Assembly (NCBI RefSeq): GCF_000003195.3
Contig: NW_018396397.1
Coordinates: 603,836-667,835 of the forward strand
DNA: 64,000 nt
Reading direction: 5' to 3'
From: Sorghum bicolor
Taxonomy: Eukaryota; Streptophyta; Magnoliopsida; Poales; Poaceae
Part shown: one piece after another, positions 21,528-34,800 of the stretch
Layout: each line of letters starts with the position of its first letter
Numbering within the stretch: position 1 is the stretch's first letter
The notes under the pieces: model-generated
The model's database searches: none
Told to the model about the DNA's origin: nothing
What the model saw: the letters and a program-made list of their open reading frames with translations, nothing else
Translations under genes and position numbers: made by a program

Positions 21528-22556
21528 CTGCGGAAGAATGAGCCAAACATTAGCAACACAGTTGGTAAACAAATGGGATAGTGATATCCTTCCAGTTCCA
21601 CGAGCTACGAGTGTGATTAGAAAATCTGATAGTGAGTGTAACATAAAACTACGAATAGTTCAAAGATGCTCCACAACATGCAATAACTGCAACACAACAC
21701 TGGAAGAAAAATCAACAACTCATCTTATTTTTGTCAGACAGACATAAAACCATCCTACATTAATGTAGAAGATAGATTCAACTTGAAATCACCAAAGTAG
21801 TAGACTGACATAAATCATCTAGGTGCTGCCATGACTGAACAATTTGGCATATAACTAGTAATAAATAAGCCCAGATACCTAAGTGGTTAAAATCTCAATT
21901 TGATGGCTGCATCAATAAATGTGAATTTCTTACTAAAAAGGAAAGGAAGTGCATAGTACTAACAGGAAAAGGAATAGATCAAAATATTCTTGTGTTGAAA
22001 AAAATAGATCAAAATATTCTACAATTTGATTCTTTTAGTGCCACTGCAATCCAGCTCTAAGTTATCACCTCTCTTGTTCGTATATAAAATAGATCAAAAT
22101 ATTCTACAATTTGATTCTTTTAGTATATTGATCCCAGTAATTACCTTGTCTGGCTAATGTTATCACCTCTCTTGTTCGTATTCATCATGATATCCTGCTT
22201 TATTCATGATCTCTGGATATGTATAAAGCCATAAAGGGTTACAATACCTACAGCCTACAGGTGATCTGCTAAGGTTCCTGCTCTACTTTTAAGTGTGGTT
22301 AGCTGCGAGTGCGAGACAGTGATGGAGTATGGAGAGCATTTGTTGGCATCCACCTGAAGAGAGACCTATGCGATTCAGAGCATTCTGATGTCTGAATCAC
22401 AAGTAAACTACCAGTCTACAACGTACAGGTGAACGAACATTCATCTACTTACGCCGTGTTGCATAATGCATGGTAGAATAGGTTAACTACAAGATACGGA
22501 GTATGAGATAAGTAAATTCATAATTGAGAGTCAAAGTCGAGGAGCATAGTATATAC
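21528..22556 (-). other. Intron of the FRIGIDA-like fragment, with a short local duplication
   Basis: A/T-rich intron of about 1.03 kb. It contains an imperfect duplication: AAATAGATCAAAATATTCTA with following bases at about 22003-22039 and 22087-22123, and GTTATCACCTCTCTTGTTCG at about 22061 and 22159. No gene seen. Confidence 0.5.
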
Positions 22557-22768
22557 CAGTCATCTTTCCAATGAGGCCAAGACGCTTGCAGAGCTCAACG
22601 CAGTTATGCTTCACCTGGGGCGCGATATTGTCGAAGAGACGGATGATCTCATCAGCACCGAACTCCGGGACAATGTTGTAGGAAGCAATGAAGCTGAGAA
22701 AACCCCATCCAGCCATCCTGCCCATGTCCCTGCCACCAGCATCCGCAGGCCCCGCGACCACCATCTAG

Positions 22769-25249
22769 TGCCATCTTAGAAAATCTATCCACAACCACAA
22801 AAACACTATCACAGCCCTGCCTAGTTCTTGGCAATCCCAACACAAAATCCATAAAAATATCTTCCCAAGGAATGCTAGGAACAGGTAGTGGCATGTACAA
22901 TCCGTGTGGATTTAAGCGTGACTTGGCCTTTTGACATGTCGTGCAGTGAGCAATAAATCTCTCCACATCTCTCCTCATCTTTAGCCAAAAGAAATGACCA
23001 GCCAGTATGTCCTCCGTCTTCTTTGCCCCAAAATGTCCCATCAAACCACCTCCATGTGCTTCCTGTAGCAACAACAAACGAACAGAGCTAGCTAGAATGC
23101 ATAGCTTATTAGCTCTAAACACAAAACCATCATTTACAACAAATTTATTCCATGCCTTCCCATCCTTACAATGCAAAAACACATCTTTAAAATCATCATC
23201 ATGCACATATTGTTCTTTAACTGTTTCCAATCCAAAGATCTTATGGTCGAGTTGTGTCAACAAGGTATATCTCCTAGATAAAGCATCAGCAATGATATTA
23301 TCTTTCCCTTTCTTGTGTTTGATGACATACGGAAAAGATTCAATGAATTCAACCCACTTAGCGTGTCTACGGTTCAGTTTTCCTTGGCTACAAATATGCT
23401 TTAACGATTCATGATCAGAATGTATGACAAATTCTTTGGGCCACAAATAATGTTGCCATGTTTGTAATGTTCGCACAAGAGCATACAATTCTTTATCATA
23501 AGTAGAATAATTTAGAATAGGCCCACTTAGTTTCTCACTAAAATATGCAATGGGTTTTCCTTCTTGTAACAAAACACCACCCAAACCAATTCCACTAGCA
23601 TCACATTCAAGTTCAAAAGTTTTGTTAAAATCAGGAAGTTGGAGAAGAGGTGCATGTGTCAACTTATCTTTCAACATGTTGAAAGCATTCTCTTGTGCTG
23701 TGCTCCAAGAAAAGTGCACTCCCTTCTTTGTAAGCTCATTCAATGGTGCAGCAATGGCGCTGAAATCCTGCACAAAGCGACGATAGAACCCAGCAAATCC
23801 TAGAAAACTCCGTAGTTGGGTGACGCTCTTTGGTATTGGCCACCCTTGTATCGCTTCCACCTTGGATTTGTCAACCTCAATTCCCTGTGGAGTAATAACA
23901 TAGCCAAGAAAAGAAACTCGATCTGTGCAAAACATGCACTTCTCAATATTACCAAATAAGCGTGCATCTCGTAGAGCTTGAAAAACAGCACGTAAATGAT
24001 CAAGATGTTGATCCATAGATTTGCTGTAAATTAATATATCATCAAAATAAACAACAACAAATCTTCCAATGAAGGCACGCAAAACCTCGTTCATTAGTCT
24101 CATGAAGGTACTTGGTGCATTAGTTAAACCAAAAGGCATGACTAACCACTCATACAAACCGAATTTAGTTTTGAAAGCGGTTTTCCATTCATCTCCCAAT
24201 TTCATACGAATCTGGTGGTAACCACTACGCAAGTCAACTTTGGAAAATACAACAGCACCACTTAGTTCATCAAGCATGTCATCTAAGCGTGGAATAGGAT
24301 GGCGATATCTAATAGTAATATTATTGATAGCTCGACAATCCACACACATACGCCATGATCCATCTTTTTTAGGCACTAAAATAACAGGAACAGCACAAGG
24401 ACTAAGAGACTCACGCACATAACCTTTGTCGAGTAGTTCTTGCACTTGCCGCTGAATCTCTTTTGTTTCTTCTGGATTGGTCCTGTATGGTGCACGGTTG
24501 GGCAATGAAGCACCGGGAATCAAGTCAATCTGGTGCTCAATCCCTCGAAGTGGTGGTAGCCCCGGTGGCATTTCAGTTGGAAACACATCAGAATACTCCT
24601 GCAAAATGTCAGCAACCTCCGGAGGCAAAGAATGCAGCATATCGTGGAGGGAAATTAATGCATCTTTGCATACTAAAGCATAAATAGTAGAAGTGGATGC
24701 ATTCAACTCATTAATATCAGACTTAGTAGCAAGCAAACAATTCCCTTTCAATTTGATCCCATCTTTCCTATCTATGACAGGTTTAGTATTCCTCTCTCTT
24801 TTTGCTTTTGTAGCCTGAGCCACATCATTTTGCATAATCGCCTCAGGAGACATAGGGTGTAAAACAATTTTTCTATCATGATACAGAAAAGAATACTGAT
24901 TTGCTCTTCCATGATGCATAGAATCTCTATCAAATTGCCAAGGTCTACCTAGCAGAATATTGCAAGCTTGCATAGGCACAACATCACATTCAACAACATC
25001 TTTATACGACCCAATGGAAAAATTGATTCGCACAAGTCTAGTTACCTTTGCCTTGCCACTATTGTTCAGCCATTGAATATAATATGGATGTGGGTGTGGG
25101 TTAGTGGTAAGCGCAAGCTTCTCCACCATGTCGCTGCTGGCCAAGTTGTTGCAGCTACCTCCATCAATGATCATGCGACATGAACGCTCTTTGATGACAC
25201 ACTTTGTTTGAAACAATGTATGTCGCTGATTTTGCTCTGCCTTCTCCAT
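22769..25249 (-). pseudogene. CRM-type pol: protease, full RT, RNase H, partial integrase
   Basis: The open frame runs 827 codons before it leaves the element. Protease motif IIDGGSCNN (D about residue 29). RT about 265-460 with [27 protein letters not shown] and the catalytic YFDD at 401-404. RNase H about 545-660 with [13 protein letters not shown] and SDHESLKH. Integrase HHCC zinc finger with H732, H739, C769 and C772 (HCTTC), then MDFVLGLP and VVVDRFSKM, where it breaks at residue 827. Most of the DDE core is therefore lost. RT and RNase H have every residue I can check, so this enzyme part looks well preserved. It is separated from gag by one stop (CAA to TAA) just upstream of its first Met. 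The last 38 codons of the frame read into FRIGIDA-like DNA out of frame. Confidence 0.87.
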
Positions 25250-26640
25250 TTATGCACTAAGCACACGCTGCACAATAAGGCTCTCATAGCGGTCTGCTTC
25301 AGTAGCATTAATATGTTCTTCGAAATGTTGTTCACTACCTGCATGGTCAGCTGCAAGCAATGCAAGTGTATCTTCATCAAAATCACTAGCAGATGAGCAC
25401 TCACCATCATCTTTGACGACCATAACACGCTTGCTGGGACATTCACGCATCACATGTCCATATCCCTTGCATCGGAGACACTGAATGTCTCTTGTTCTAC
25501 CTATAGACGCCATGGATGAAGCACTTGCAGTAGGATTTTGAATCGTCTTTGCCACTGAGTTTGCTGGATTAGCACGAGACATGTTGCTTTGTGAAGGCAT
25601 AGGAGCACGTGTAGGTGGAGTAGTAGTCGTGCGGGGCTGCCATGAATTTGTCTTCCCTGCAGAAATACTATTCTTGGTACTAGCATATCGTCCCTGAACT
25701 TCCCTTTCAGCTTTACACGCAAGATGAAACAAACGGGTTATGTTATTGTAATCTTTATATTCAAGTATGTCCTGAATTTCACGGTTTAGTCCACCCAAAA
25801 ACCTAGCCATAGCAGGTTCCTCGTCCTCTTCTATATTACAACGCAACATACCCATTTGCAATTCTTGATAATATTCTTCTACAGTTTTAGCTCCCTGTCT
25901 CAGTTGTTGTAATTTATGTAACAAATCTCGTGCATAGTAAGAAGGAACAAATCTAGCCCTCATGATTCGTTTTAAAGCATTCCAAGTTTGTGGTATGTTA
26001 TTAGGATTTTTCTTGACATGTTCATTCCACCAAACAGTAGCAAAGTCACTAAACTCGCTAGTAGCAGCCCTAACATGTGTATTCTCAGGAAACTCATGAC
26101 ATGCAAACTTTTGTTCAATAGCAATTTCCCAAGAAATATATGCATCAGGGTCATACTTACCATCAAAAGGAGGTATTTTAAATTTAATCTTGCTAAAAGA
26201 ATCAGTATTGTTGGGTACCTCACGTCGACGGTGACCGCCCATACCACTTCGATTATGGCGTAGGCGATGCCGATCACGAGTGTCACGATCATCATGTTCA
26301 GTATCAGCAGTATAATCATCATCATAATTATCTTAGACTCGCTCTTCATCTTCATTATGCTTCTCTTTGTGTTTCATGTGGAAGTCATCAAAACGGTTCA
26401 GAAGGGCAGCAAGACTTTTGTCTATACGAACAATAGATGCCTCCAACCTTGTAAGCTTGCTGGTGGTGGCTATTTGGGCTGTCTCTAATTGCCCAACCTT
26501 TTCATTGGTCACATGTACATCCTCATTGAGGCCATTAGTGTGCTCCCTTACTTTGCGTTCGAAGTGTTGCATAAAGGTCTTTGTCCGTGGTGATTGCGGT
26601 GGGGTTGGATCTGGGGTTGGATCTGATTCTCCTGGCATGA
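25250..26640 (-). pseudogene. CRM-type gag, interrupted by one stop codon
   Basis: The start is at 26638 (MPGESD; a Met two codons upstream is less conserved). N-terminal coiled-coil-like part (FMQHFERKVREHTNG, KSLAALLNRFDDFH), then a TAA stop near 26333, then the capsid domain (IKFKIPPFDGKYDPDAY, NEHVKKNPNNIPQTW, VPSYYARDLLHKL, VEEYYQELQMGMLRC, GGLNREIQDILEYKDY) and a CCHC knuckle (CLRCKGYGHVMREC). It ends at a second stop at 25250 that splits gag from pol. In CRM elements gag and pol form one frame, so both stops are damage. The N-terminus carries a PTPDPTPPQSP insertion unlike the other copies. Confidence 0.87.
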
Positions 26641-27933
26641 TCACAAGAGAGGAGACAAAAAAAAGTGAAAGAAAAACTGCCCTAATGCTACTAGGATGTG
26701 GTTATTATAATCCTCTCACTCTCAACACTTGTCCATGCATGCACCTGTTCTTACCAAACTCAACAGGAGGGGCACGGCAGCCAACAATTCAGCAACTCAA
26801 CCTAAGAAGCAAGTGTATCGGCGCCGCAACATCAATCCCTGTCAAGCTATAGTCGAATTTGTGGAGCTATAGGAAGGCTGAAAGTAGCAAGGAAATACTA
26901 ACACCACAATAGTTACAAAAGCAGGTTGAGAAATCATTCAACGGTGGTGCTATGCTGGTCCTAGGCTAGACCGTGCTAGAGACGCTAGGCCTAGACAAAA
27001 ACAAAGTCACGGTACAGCAGGAACAATAATAAGGACAACAAGAGATAACTCCCCTTCTTTTCCTAGATAACTCCCCTTCTTTTCCTCTTCCTTTCTTTTC
27101 TTTCGTTTTTTTTCTTTCGTTTTTTTCCTCTTTTTTTTGATTGTTTTTTTTGTTTCTTTCTGTTTTTTTCTTTTACTTTGCTCAACTAAAACAAATCTGA
27201 ATCTTGATGAATTAGATTTCAGAATACGCACAATGCCTTTAGTGTGACAAAAATGCAACTAGCAAATTGTGATGGTGATATGGTGCTGCAGTAGTACTGA
27301 TTGCAATGGGGATGCTAAAACTAGAATGTGAAAGAAGAGTGGAGGACAGGCAAAAGGTTGCGCGCTGCTGGAAGTGGATGGAACAATGGAATGTTCTAAA
27401 ATTAGATGCGCAAATGTGGAACAAATCTGGTGGTTGCAATAGGATGCTGAAAATAGAATGTGCGCTAGCGCTTATAATAGGATGTATGGATGGAAGAAAG
27501 GAGCATGCAGGAGGTGGCGGTTAATCATAGCATGCTCACGGGTTGAAGTGAAAGGGTGCATGCGCCTAAACATATAGGGGTGCGTACAAGTGAAAAGAGA
27601 AACTGGTGGATGGAGTTTACACGGTGCACAAGTAGGGTGGTGATGATAGTTCAGACAGTCCAAATGTATATGATAATAGTGATTGTAGCAGAGATTATAC
27701 GATGGACAGTGACTAAAACATGACAAGAACTCGAAACTCTAAAAGTCTAAACCCAAGACCAGCAATTCGACTCGACCGATGTAAATCAAACACAACTTGC
27801 CTGAACTAAGTAGTACTAGTAAAAGGCTCCATGGGTCTATAGGATGTTGGGAATGAAACTAAATTTTTTTTTGGCTTTTCTGGACTATAGGAAAAAAAAA
27901 TTGCAAACTAAAATCACTCACCAATCAAACCTT
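26641..27933 (-). other. Leader of the diverged CRM-type element
   Basis: About 1.3 kb between PBS and gag, with a pyrimidine-rich tract on the plus strand at about 27050-27178, as in the other copies. No credible gene; several short frames are by-products of low complexity. Confidence 0.7.
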
Positions 27934-27947
27934 GCTCTGATACCACA
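27934..27947 (-). other. Primer binding site (initiator-Met tRNA type)
   Basis: The minus strand reads TGTGGTATCAGAGC; TGGTATCAGAGC is the tRNA-iMet complement, as in the other CRM copies. Confidence 0.82.
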
Positions 27948-28896
27948 TAATAAGAACGAGGGTGTCCTGATCTTTTTGGTGGAGATGGATAACTTTCGAT
28001 TTAGTGGAAGGAGACGACGTTCACGATCCGACTACAACCATCCAAGGATGATGCGCCTTAGCAACCGATACACCGACTCCAAGGATCGCTGCGTTCTTGT
28101 GGTGCGCGACCCGGCCACGAGGGCACTTATCCTGCAAGCAATCGAAGAACAAGCAAGAACACAATGAACAATCACAATTGCAAATATATATATATTGAGC
28201 TTTCAATCTGAAATCACAAGATGGTGGGGTTCCGTTTACAATCAGACGGGCAGTTTATCCAACACGCGCGCTGAAAGGCGGTAGCAAATGGCTAACTTGA
28301 TTAAACAAAACCTGAATTGTTGTGGTGGCATGTAGGAGCCATAAATACAAGAGAGAGCAAAGCTAGGCGGCACTCTCGACACTCTAAAAATAACAGAGAA
28401 ATAAAGGCAACCATTGCTTGGTTGCATGAGATCCTTATTGACCGAAACATGAGATCCTTATTGACCGAAGCATGCTCTAAAAGTAGGTATCCGAAGAAAA
28501 GGTCCATGGAGTTATTAGACAATTGCGGCCGCCTCATAGCTGCTGTGAACTTGAATTGAGATCCATCTAAAAATATACTTGACGAGTTTTCCATCAAGTG
28601 CTTGCATGCTTAAAATGGACTCTGTATGAAGTCATGGCGGTTGTTGTAAGTTGGCGTTGTCTTGCTGTCCAAATCCAGCCTACGCCAATCCCCTATACTT
28701 CTGGTCCTCTCCATCATTCCTAAGCAAAACAAGAGTGCACGTGTCTCCATTGTCTAAATATGATGGACAAGAGTTTAAGAATAAACTTACTTGATGGTTC
28801 AGTTGACGGGCACGGGCACGAGTAAGAGGGCCAAGTGGTGTTGGCGATGGTGTGGGTGTAGGTCTGGATGTATAGATGGTGCTGATGTCCTCATCA
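27948..28896 (-). repeat. 5' LTR of the diverged CRM-type element
   Basis: 949 bp. The sense strand starts TGATGAGGACATCAGCACC at 28896, then a CR-tail-like coding stretch. The inner end on the plus strand reads TAATAAGAACGAGG where other CRM LTRs read TGATGCGAACCC, so the terminal dinucleotide looks mutated. The outer flank GAACT at 28897-28901 would be the TSD; its partner is lost with the 3' end. Confidence 0.8.
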
Positions 28897-31800
28897 GAAC
28901 TCCTTGATGACGTGTGTCATATGGAATCTCGCTTTGGTCTATTAAGAAACAATGTTAGTTTCGGTGCAAGATATGTGCATGGTTTGCGCCTAATGCACCA
29001 TAGTCTAAGAAACCATTTTTGAAGAACCTGTTGGTACTTCGGTGAAGAGGCTCAAGTGGAAGCTTGGTTTGATCTGTTTGGAGATAGTGCTAATCTTGAT
29101 GCAAGATACGTGAAAGCTTTGCATCGAACATACCATATGCTTGGAAATCAATTTGGATGCACCCGATGGAACTCCTTGATGACGTGTGTCATATGGAATC
29201 TCGCTTTGGTCTGTTTAGAAACAATGTTAGTTTCTGTGCAAGATTTGTGCATGGTTTGCGCCTAATGCAGCATAGTCTAAGAAACCATTTTGGAAGCACC
29301 TGTAGGTACTTCGGTGAAGAGGCTCAAGTGGAAGCTCGGTTTGATCTGTTTGGAGATAGTTCTAATCTTGATGCAAGATAGGTGCATGATTTACAAGGAA
29401 CATACCATATGCTTAGAAAATCAATTTGGACGCACCCAATGGAACTCCTAGATGACGTGTGTCATATGGAATCTTGCTTCGGTCCATTTGTAGACATTGT
29501 AAGTTTTAGTGCAAGATAGGTGCACAGTTTGCGCCTAATGCACCATAGTCTAAGAAACCATTTTGGACGCACTATTGGTTCTCCTAGGTGAAGAGGCTCA
29601 AGTGGAAGCTTGGTTCAGTCAGTTTGGAGATAATGCTAATCCATATGAAAGATAGGTGCATGGTTTGCATGGAACATACTATATGTTTGGAAATCAATTT
29701 GGATGCACCCAATGGAACTCCTTGATGACGTGTGTCATATGGAATCTCGCTTCGGTCCATCTAGAGACTTTGTTAGTTTCAGTGCAAGATAGGTGCACAG
29801 TTTGTACCTAATGCACCATAGTCTAAGAAACCATTTTGGACGCTCTTGTTCGTACTCCTAGGTGAAGAGGCTCAAGTGGATGCTCGGTTTGGTCTGTTTA
29901 GAGATAGTGCTAATCTTGATGCAAGATAGGTGCACGGTTTGCAAGGAACATACCAAATGCTTGGAAATCAATCTCGACGCACACGATGGAACTCCTAGAT
30001 GATGTGTGTCATACGAAATCTTGCTTCGGTCTGTTTGGAAACAGTGTTAGTTTCGGTGTAAGATAGGTGCAATGTTAGCACATAATGCAGCATAGGCTAA
30101 GAAACCATTTTGGACGCACCCGATGGTACTCCTAGATAAAAGGCTCAAGTGAAAGCTCGGTTTGGTCTATTTGGATATAGTACTGATCTTGATGCAAGAT
30201 AGATGCACGGTCCGCATTGAATGTACCAAATGCTTAGAAATTAATTTGGACACACCCGATAAATCTCCTTGATGATGTGTGTCATATGGAATCTTGCATT
30301 GGTGTGCTTAGAGACAGTATTTGTTTCGGTGCAAGATATGTGCACGGTTTGCGCCTAATGCACCAAAGTCTAAGAAACCATTTTGGAAGCACCTGTTGGT
30401 ACTCCTAGGTGAAGAGGCTCAAGTGGAGGCTCGGTTCAGTCTGTTTAGAGATATTGCTAATCTTGATGCAAGATAGGTGCACGATTTGCATGGAACATAC
30501 CATATGCTCAGAAATCAATTTGGACGCACCAGATGGAACTCCTAGATGACATGTGTCATATGGAATCTCACTTTGGTCCGTTTAGAGACAGTTTTAGTTT
30601 CAATGCAAGATAGGTGCACGGTTTGCACCTAATGCACGATAGGATAAGAAACCATTTTGGACGTACCCGATGGTACTCCTAGGTCAAGGGGCTCAAGTGA
30701 AAGCTCGGTTTGGTCTGTTTGGAGATAGTGCTAATCTTGATGCAAGATAGATGCACGGTTTGCATGGAACATACGATATGCTCAGAAATCAATTAGGACA
30801 CACCTGATATAACTCCTTGATGATGTGTGTCATATGGAATCTTGCTTTGGTTTGTTTAGAGAAAATGTTAGTTTTGGTAGAAGATATTTGCACAGTTTAC
30901 GCCTAATGCACCGTAGGCTAAGAAACCATTTTAGACGCACCCGATGGTACTCGTGGTTGAAGAGGGTCAAGTGGAGGCTCGATTTGGACTGTTTGGATAT
31001 AGTGCTAATCTTGATGCAAGATAGTTGCACACTTTGCATGGAACATACCATATGTTAAGAAATCAATTTGGACGCACCCAATGGAACTCCTAGATGACGT
31101 GTGTCGTATGGAATCTCGCTTCGATCAGTTTGGAGACAATGTTAGTTTCGGTGCAAGATAGGTGCATAGTTTGTGCCTAATGCACCATAGTCTAAGAAAC
31201 CATATTTGACGCACCTATTTATACTCCTAGATGAAGAGGCTCAAGTGGAAGCTCGGTTCGGTCTATTTGGAGATAGTGCTAATCTTGATGCAAGATAGGT
31301 GCACGGTTTGCATGGAACATACCTTATGCTCGGAAATCAATTTGGATGCACCCGATGGAACTCCTTGATGACGTGTGTCATATGGAATCTCGCTTTGGTC
31401 TGTTTAGAAACAGTGCTAGTTTCGGTGCAAGATATGTGCATGGTTTGCGCCTAATGCACCATAGTCTAAGAAACCATTTTTGATGCACCTGTTGGTACTT
31501 CGGTGAAGGGGCTCAACTAGAAGCTCGGTTTGATCTATTTGGAGATAGTGCTAATCTTGATGCAAGATAGATGCACGGTTTGCATGGAACATACGATAAG
31601 CTTAGAAATCAATTAGGACACACCTGATATAACTCCTTGATGATGTGTGTCATATGGAATCTTGCTTCGGTTCGTTTAGAGACAGTGTTAGTTTTGGTAG
31701 ATGATATGTGCACGGTTTACGCCTAATGCACCATAGGCTAAGAAACCACTTTAGACGCACCCGATGGTACTTGTAGTTGAAGAGGCTCAAGTCGAGGCTC

Positions 31801-34800
31801 AATTTGGTCTGTTCAGATATAGTGCTAATCTTGATGCAAGATAGTTGCACAGTTTGCATGGAACATACCATATGTTAAGAAATCAATTTGGACGCACCCA
31901 ATGGAACTCCTAGATGACGTGTCATATGGAATCTCGCTTCGGTCTGTTTGGAGACAATGTTAGTTTCGGTGCAAGATAGGTTCATAGTTTGTGCCTAATG
32001 CACCATAGTCTAAGAAACCATTTTTGACGCACCTGTTTGTACTCCTTGATGAAGAGGCTAAAGGGGAAGCTTGGTTCAGTCTATTTGGAGATAGTGCTAA
32101 GCTTGATACAAGATAGGTGCACGGTTTGCATGGAACATATCATATGCTTGGAAATCAATTTGGATGCACCTGATGGAACTCCTTGATGACGTGTCACATG
32201 GAATCTCGCTTTGGTCTGTTTAGAAACAGTGTTAGTTTCGGTGCAAGATATGTGCATGGTTTGCGCCTAATGCACCATAGTCAAGGAAACCATTTTGGAT
32301 GCACCTGTTGGCACTTCGGTGAAGAGGCTCAAGTGGAAGCTCAGTTTGATCTATTTGGAGATAGTGCTAATCTTGATGCAAGATAGGTGCATGATTTGCA
32401 AGATACATACCATATGCTTGGAAATCAATTTGGACGCACCCAATGGAACTCCGAGATGACGTGTGTCATATGGAATCTTGCTTCGGTCCGTTTGTAGACA
32501 TTGTAAGTTTTAGTGCAAAATAGGTGCATAGTTTGCGCCTAATGTACCATAGTCTAAGAAACCATTTGGACGCACTATTTGGTACTCCTGGGTGAAGAGG
32601 CTCAAGTGGAAGCTTGGTTCGGTCAGTTTGGAGATAGTGCTAATCCTTATGCAAGGTAGGTGCATGGTTTGCATGGAACATACCATATGCTTGAAAATCA
32701 ATTAGGATGCACCCGATGGAACTCCTTGATGACGTATGTCACATGGAATCTCGCTTCGGTCCATTTGAAGACATTGCTAGTTTCGGTGCAACATAGGTGC
32801 ACAGTTTGCACTGACTGCACCATAGTCTAAGAAACCATTTTGGACCCACTTGTTGGTACTCCTAGGTGAAGGGGCTAAAGTGGATGCTCGGTTCTGTCTG
32901 TATGGAGATAGTGTTAATCTTCATGCAAGATAGGTGCACGGTTTGCATTGAACATACCAAATACTTGGAAATCAATCTGGACGCACATGATGGAACTCCT
33001 AGATGACGTGTGTCATACGAAATCTTGCTTCGGTCTGTTTGGAGACAATGTTAGTTTCGGTGCAAGATAGGTGCAAGGTTTGCGCGTAATGCAGCATAGG
33101 CTACGAAACCATTTTGGACACACCCGATGGTACTCCAAGGTAAAAGGCCCAAGTGAAAGCTCGGTTTGGTCTATTTGGAGAGAGTGCTAATCTTGATGCA
33201 AGATAAATGCATGGTCTGCATGGAACTACCATATGCTTAGAAATTAATTTGGACACACCCGATAGAACTACTTGATGACGTGTGTCGTATGGAATCTCGC
33301 ATTGGTGTGCTTAGAGACAGTATTAGTTTCGGTGCAAGATATGTAAACGGTTTGCGCCTAATGCACCAAAGTCTAAGAAACCATTTTGGAAGCACCTGTT
33401 GGTACTGCTAGGTGAAGAGGATCAAGCGGAGGCTCGGTTCGGTCTGTTTAGAGATAGTGCTAATCTTGATGCAAGATATGTGCACGATTTGCATGGAACA
33501 TACCATATGCTTAGAATTCAATTTGGACGCACCAGATAAAACTCCTAGATGACATGTGTCATATGGAATCTCACTTCGGTCCGTTTAGAGACAGTGTTAG
33601 TTTTGGTGCAAGATAGGTGCACGGTTTGCACCTAATGCACCATAGGATAAGAAACCATTTTAGACGCATCCGATGGTACTCCTACGTCAAGGGGCTCAAG
33701 TAAAAGCTCGGTTTCGTCTGTTTGGAGATAGTGCTAATCTTGATGCAAGATACAAGTACAGTTTGCATGGAACATACGATATGCTCAGAAATCAATTATG
33801 ACGCAACTGATATATTCCTTGATGATGTTTGTCATAAGGAATCATGCTTCGGTTTATTTAGAGACAATGTTAGTTTTGGTAGAAGATATGTGCACAGTTT
33901 ACGCCTAATGCACCATAGGCTAAGAAACCATTTTAGACGCACCCGATGGTACTCGTAGTTGAAGAGGCTCAAGTGGAGGCTCGATTTGGTCAGTTTCGAT
34001 ATAGTGCTAATCTTGATGCAAGATAGTTGCACAGTTTGCATGGAACATACCATATGTTAAGAAATCAATTTAGACGCACCCAATGGAACTCCTAGATGAC
34101 ATGTGTCGTATGGAATCTTGCGTCGGTCTATTTGGAGACAATGTTATTTTCGGTGCAAGATAGGTGCATAGTTTGTGCCTAATGCACCATAGTCTAAGAA
34201 ACCATATTTGACGAACCTGTTTGTACTCCTAGATGAAGAGGCTCAACTGGAAGCTCGGTTCGGTCTGTTTGGAGGTAGTGCTAATCTTGATGCAAGATAG
34301 GTGCATGGTTTGCATGGAACATACTCTATGCATGGAAATCAATTTTGATGCACCCGATGGAACTCCTTGATGACGTGTGTCATATAGAATCTCGCTTTGG
34401 TCTATTTAGAAATAGTGTTAGTTTCGGTGCAAGATATGTGCATGGTTTGCGCCTAATGCACCATAGTCTAAGAAACCATTTTGGATGCACCTGTTGGTAC
34501 TTCGGTGAAGAGGCTCAAGTGGAAGCTCGGTTTGATCTGTTTGGAGATAGTGCTAATCCTGATGCAAGATAGGGGCATGATTTGAAAGGAACATACCTTG
34601 TGCTTAGAAATCAATTTGGATGCACCCGATGGAACTCCTAGATGACGTGTGTCTTATGGAATCTTGCTTCGGTCCATTTGTAGACATTGTAAGTTTTAGT
34701 GCGAGGTAGGTGCACAGATTGTGCCTAATGCACCATAGTCTAAGAAACCATTTTGGACGCACTATTCGGTACTCCTGGGTGAAGAGGCTCAAGTGGAAGC

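Larger units (their letters stand above)
20323..22768 (-). pseudogene. FRIGIDA-like (FRL) gene fragment with introns, truncated at both ends
   Basis: On the minus strand three coding blocks resemble plant FRIGIDA-like proteins, nuclear coiled-coil proteins linked to flowering control. Exon A (22768-22557) has [12 protein letters not shown] and CVELCKRLGLIGKM; a GT donor follows. Exon B (21527-21352) has HFIENGQPLDAIRLAHTFSL and DKYPPLAIMNDYIENAKK, between an AG acceptor and a GTATGT donor; the A-B join keeps frame. Exon C (about 20869-20323) has SSDAKKVDALIFSW and a long Q/K/R-rich region, then RPWLPPYARPG. The obvious B-C splice sites are out of phase, so a frameshift or another splice is needed. 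The N-terminal part is lost at the junction with a CRM integrase (22768) and the C-terminus at the CRM insertion (20322). Introns are present, so it moved as DNA. Family call from memory of motifs. Confidence 0.62.
22769..28896 (-). mobile_element. CRM-type retrotransposon, diverged subfamily, truncated inside integrase
   Basis: Minus strand: 5' LTR 28896-27948, PBS 27947-27934, leader, gag, protease, RT, RNase H and the start of integrase. It stops at 22769, where it abuts the FRIGIDA-like fragment; the integrase catalytic core, tail and 3' LTR are missing. Gag and RT are clearly related to the other CRM copies but differ at many residues, and the LTR is shorter (949 bp) and different, so it is another subfamily. 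It is the only copy here with a full RT and RNase H. Its outer flank at 28897 is satellite in minus orientation. Confidence 0.88.

Noticed and set aside
22652..22764. Continuation of the CRM integrase frame into an extra C-terminal domain
   Set aside because: After residue 827 the frame is Gly/Trp/Cys-rich with no family match, while another frame of the same DNA matches FRIGIDA-like protein with a splice donor; the extension is read-through over a junction.
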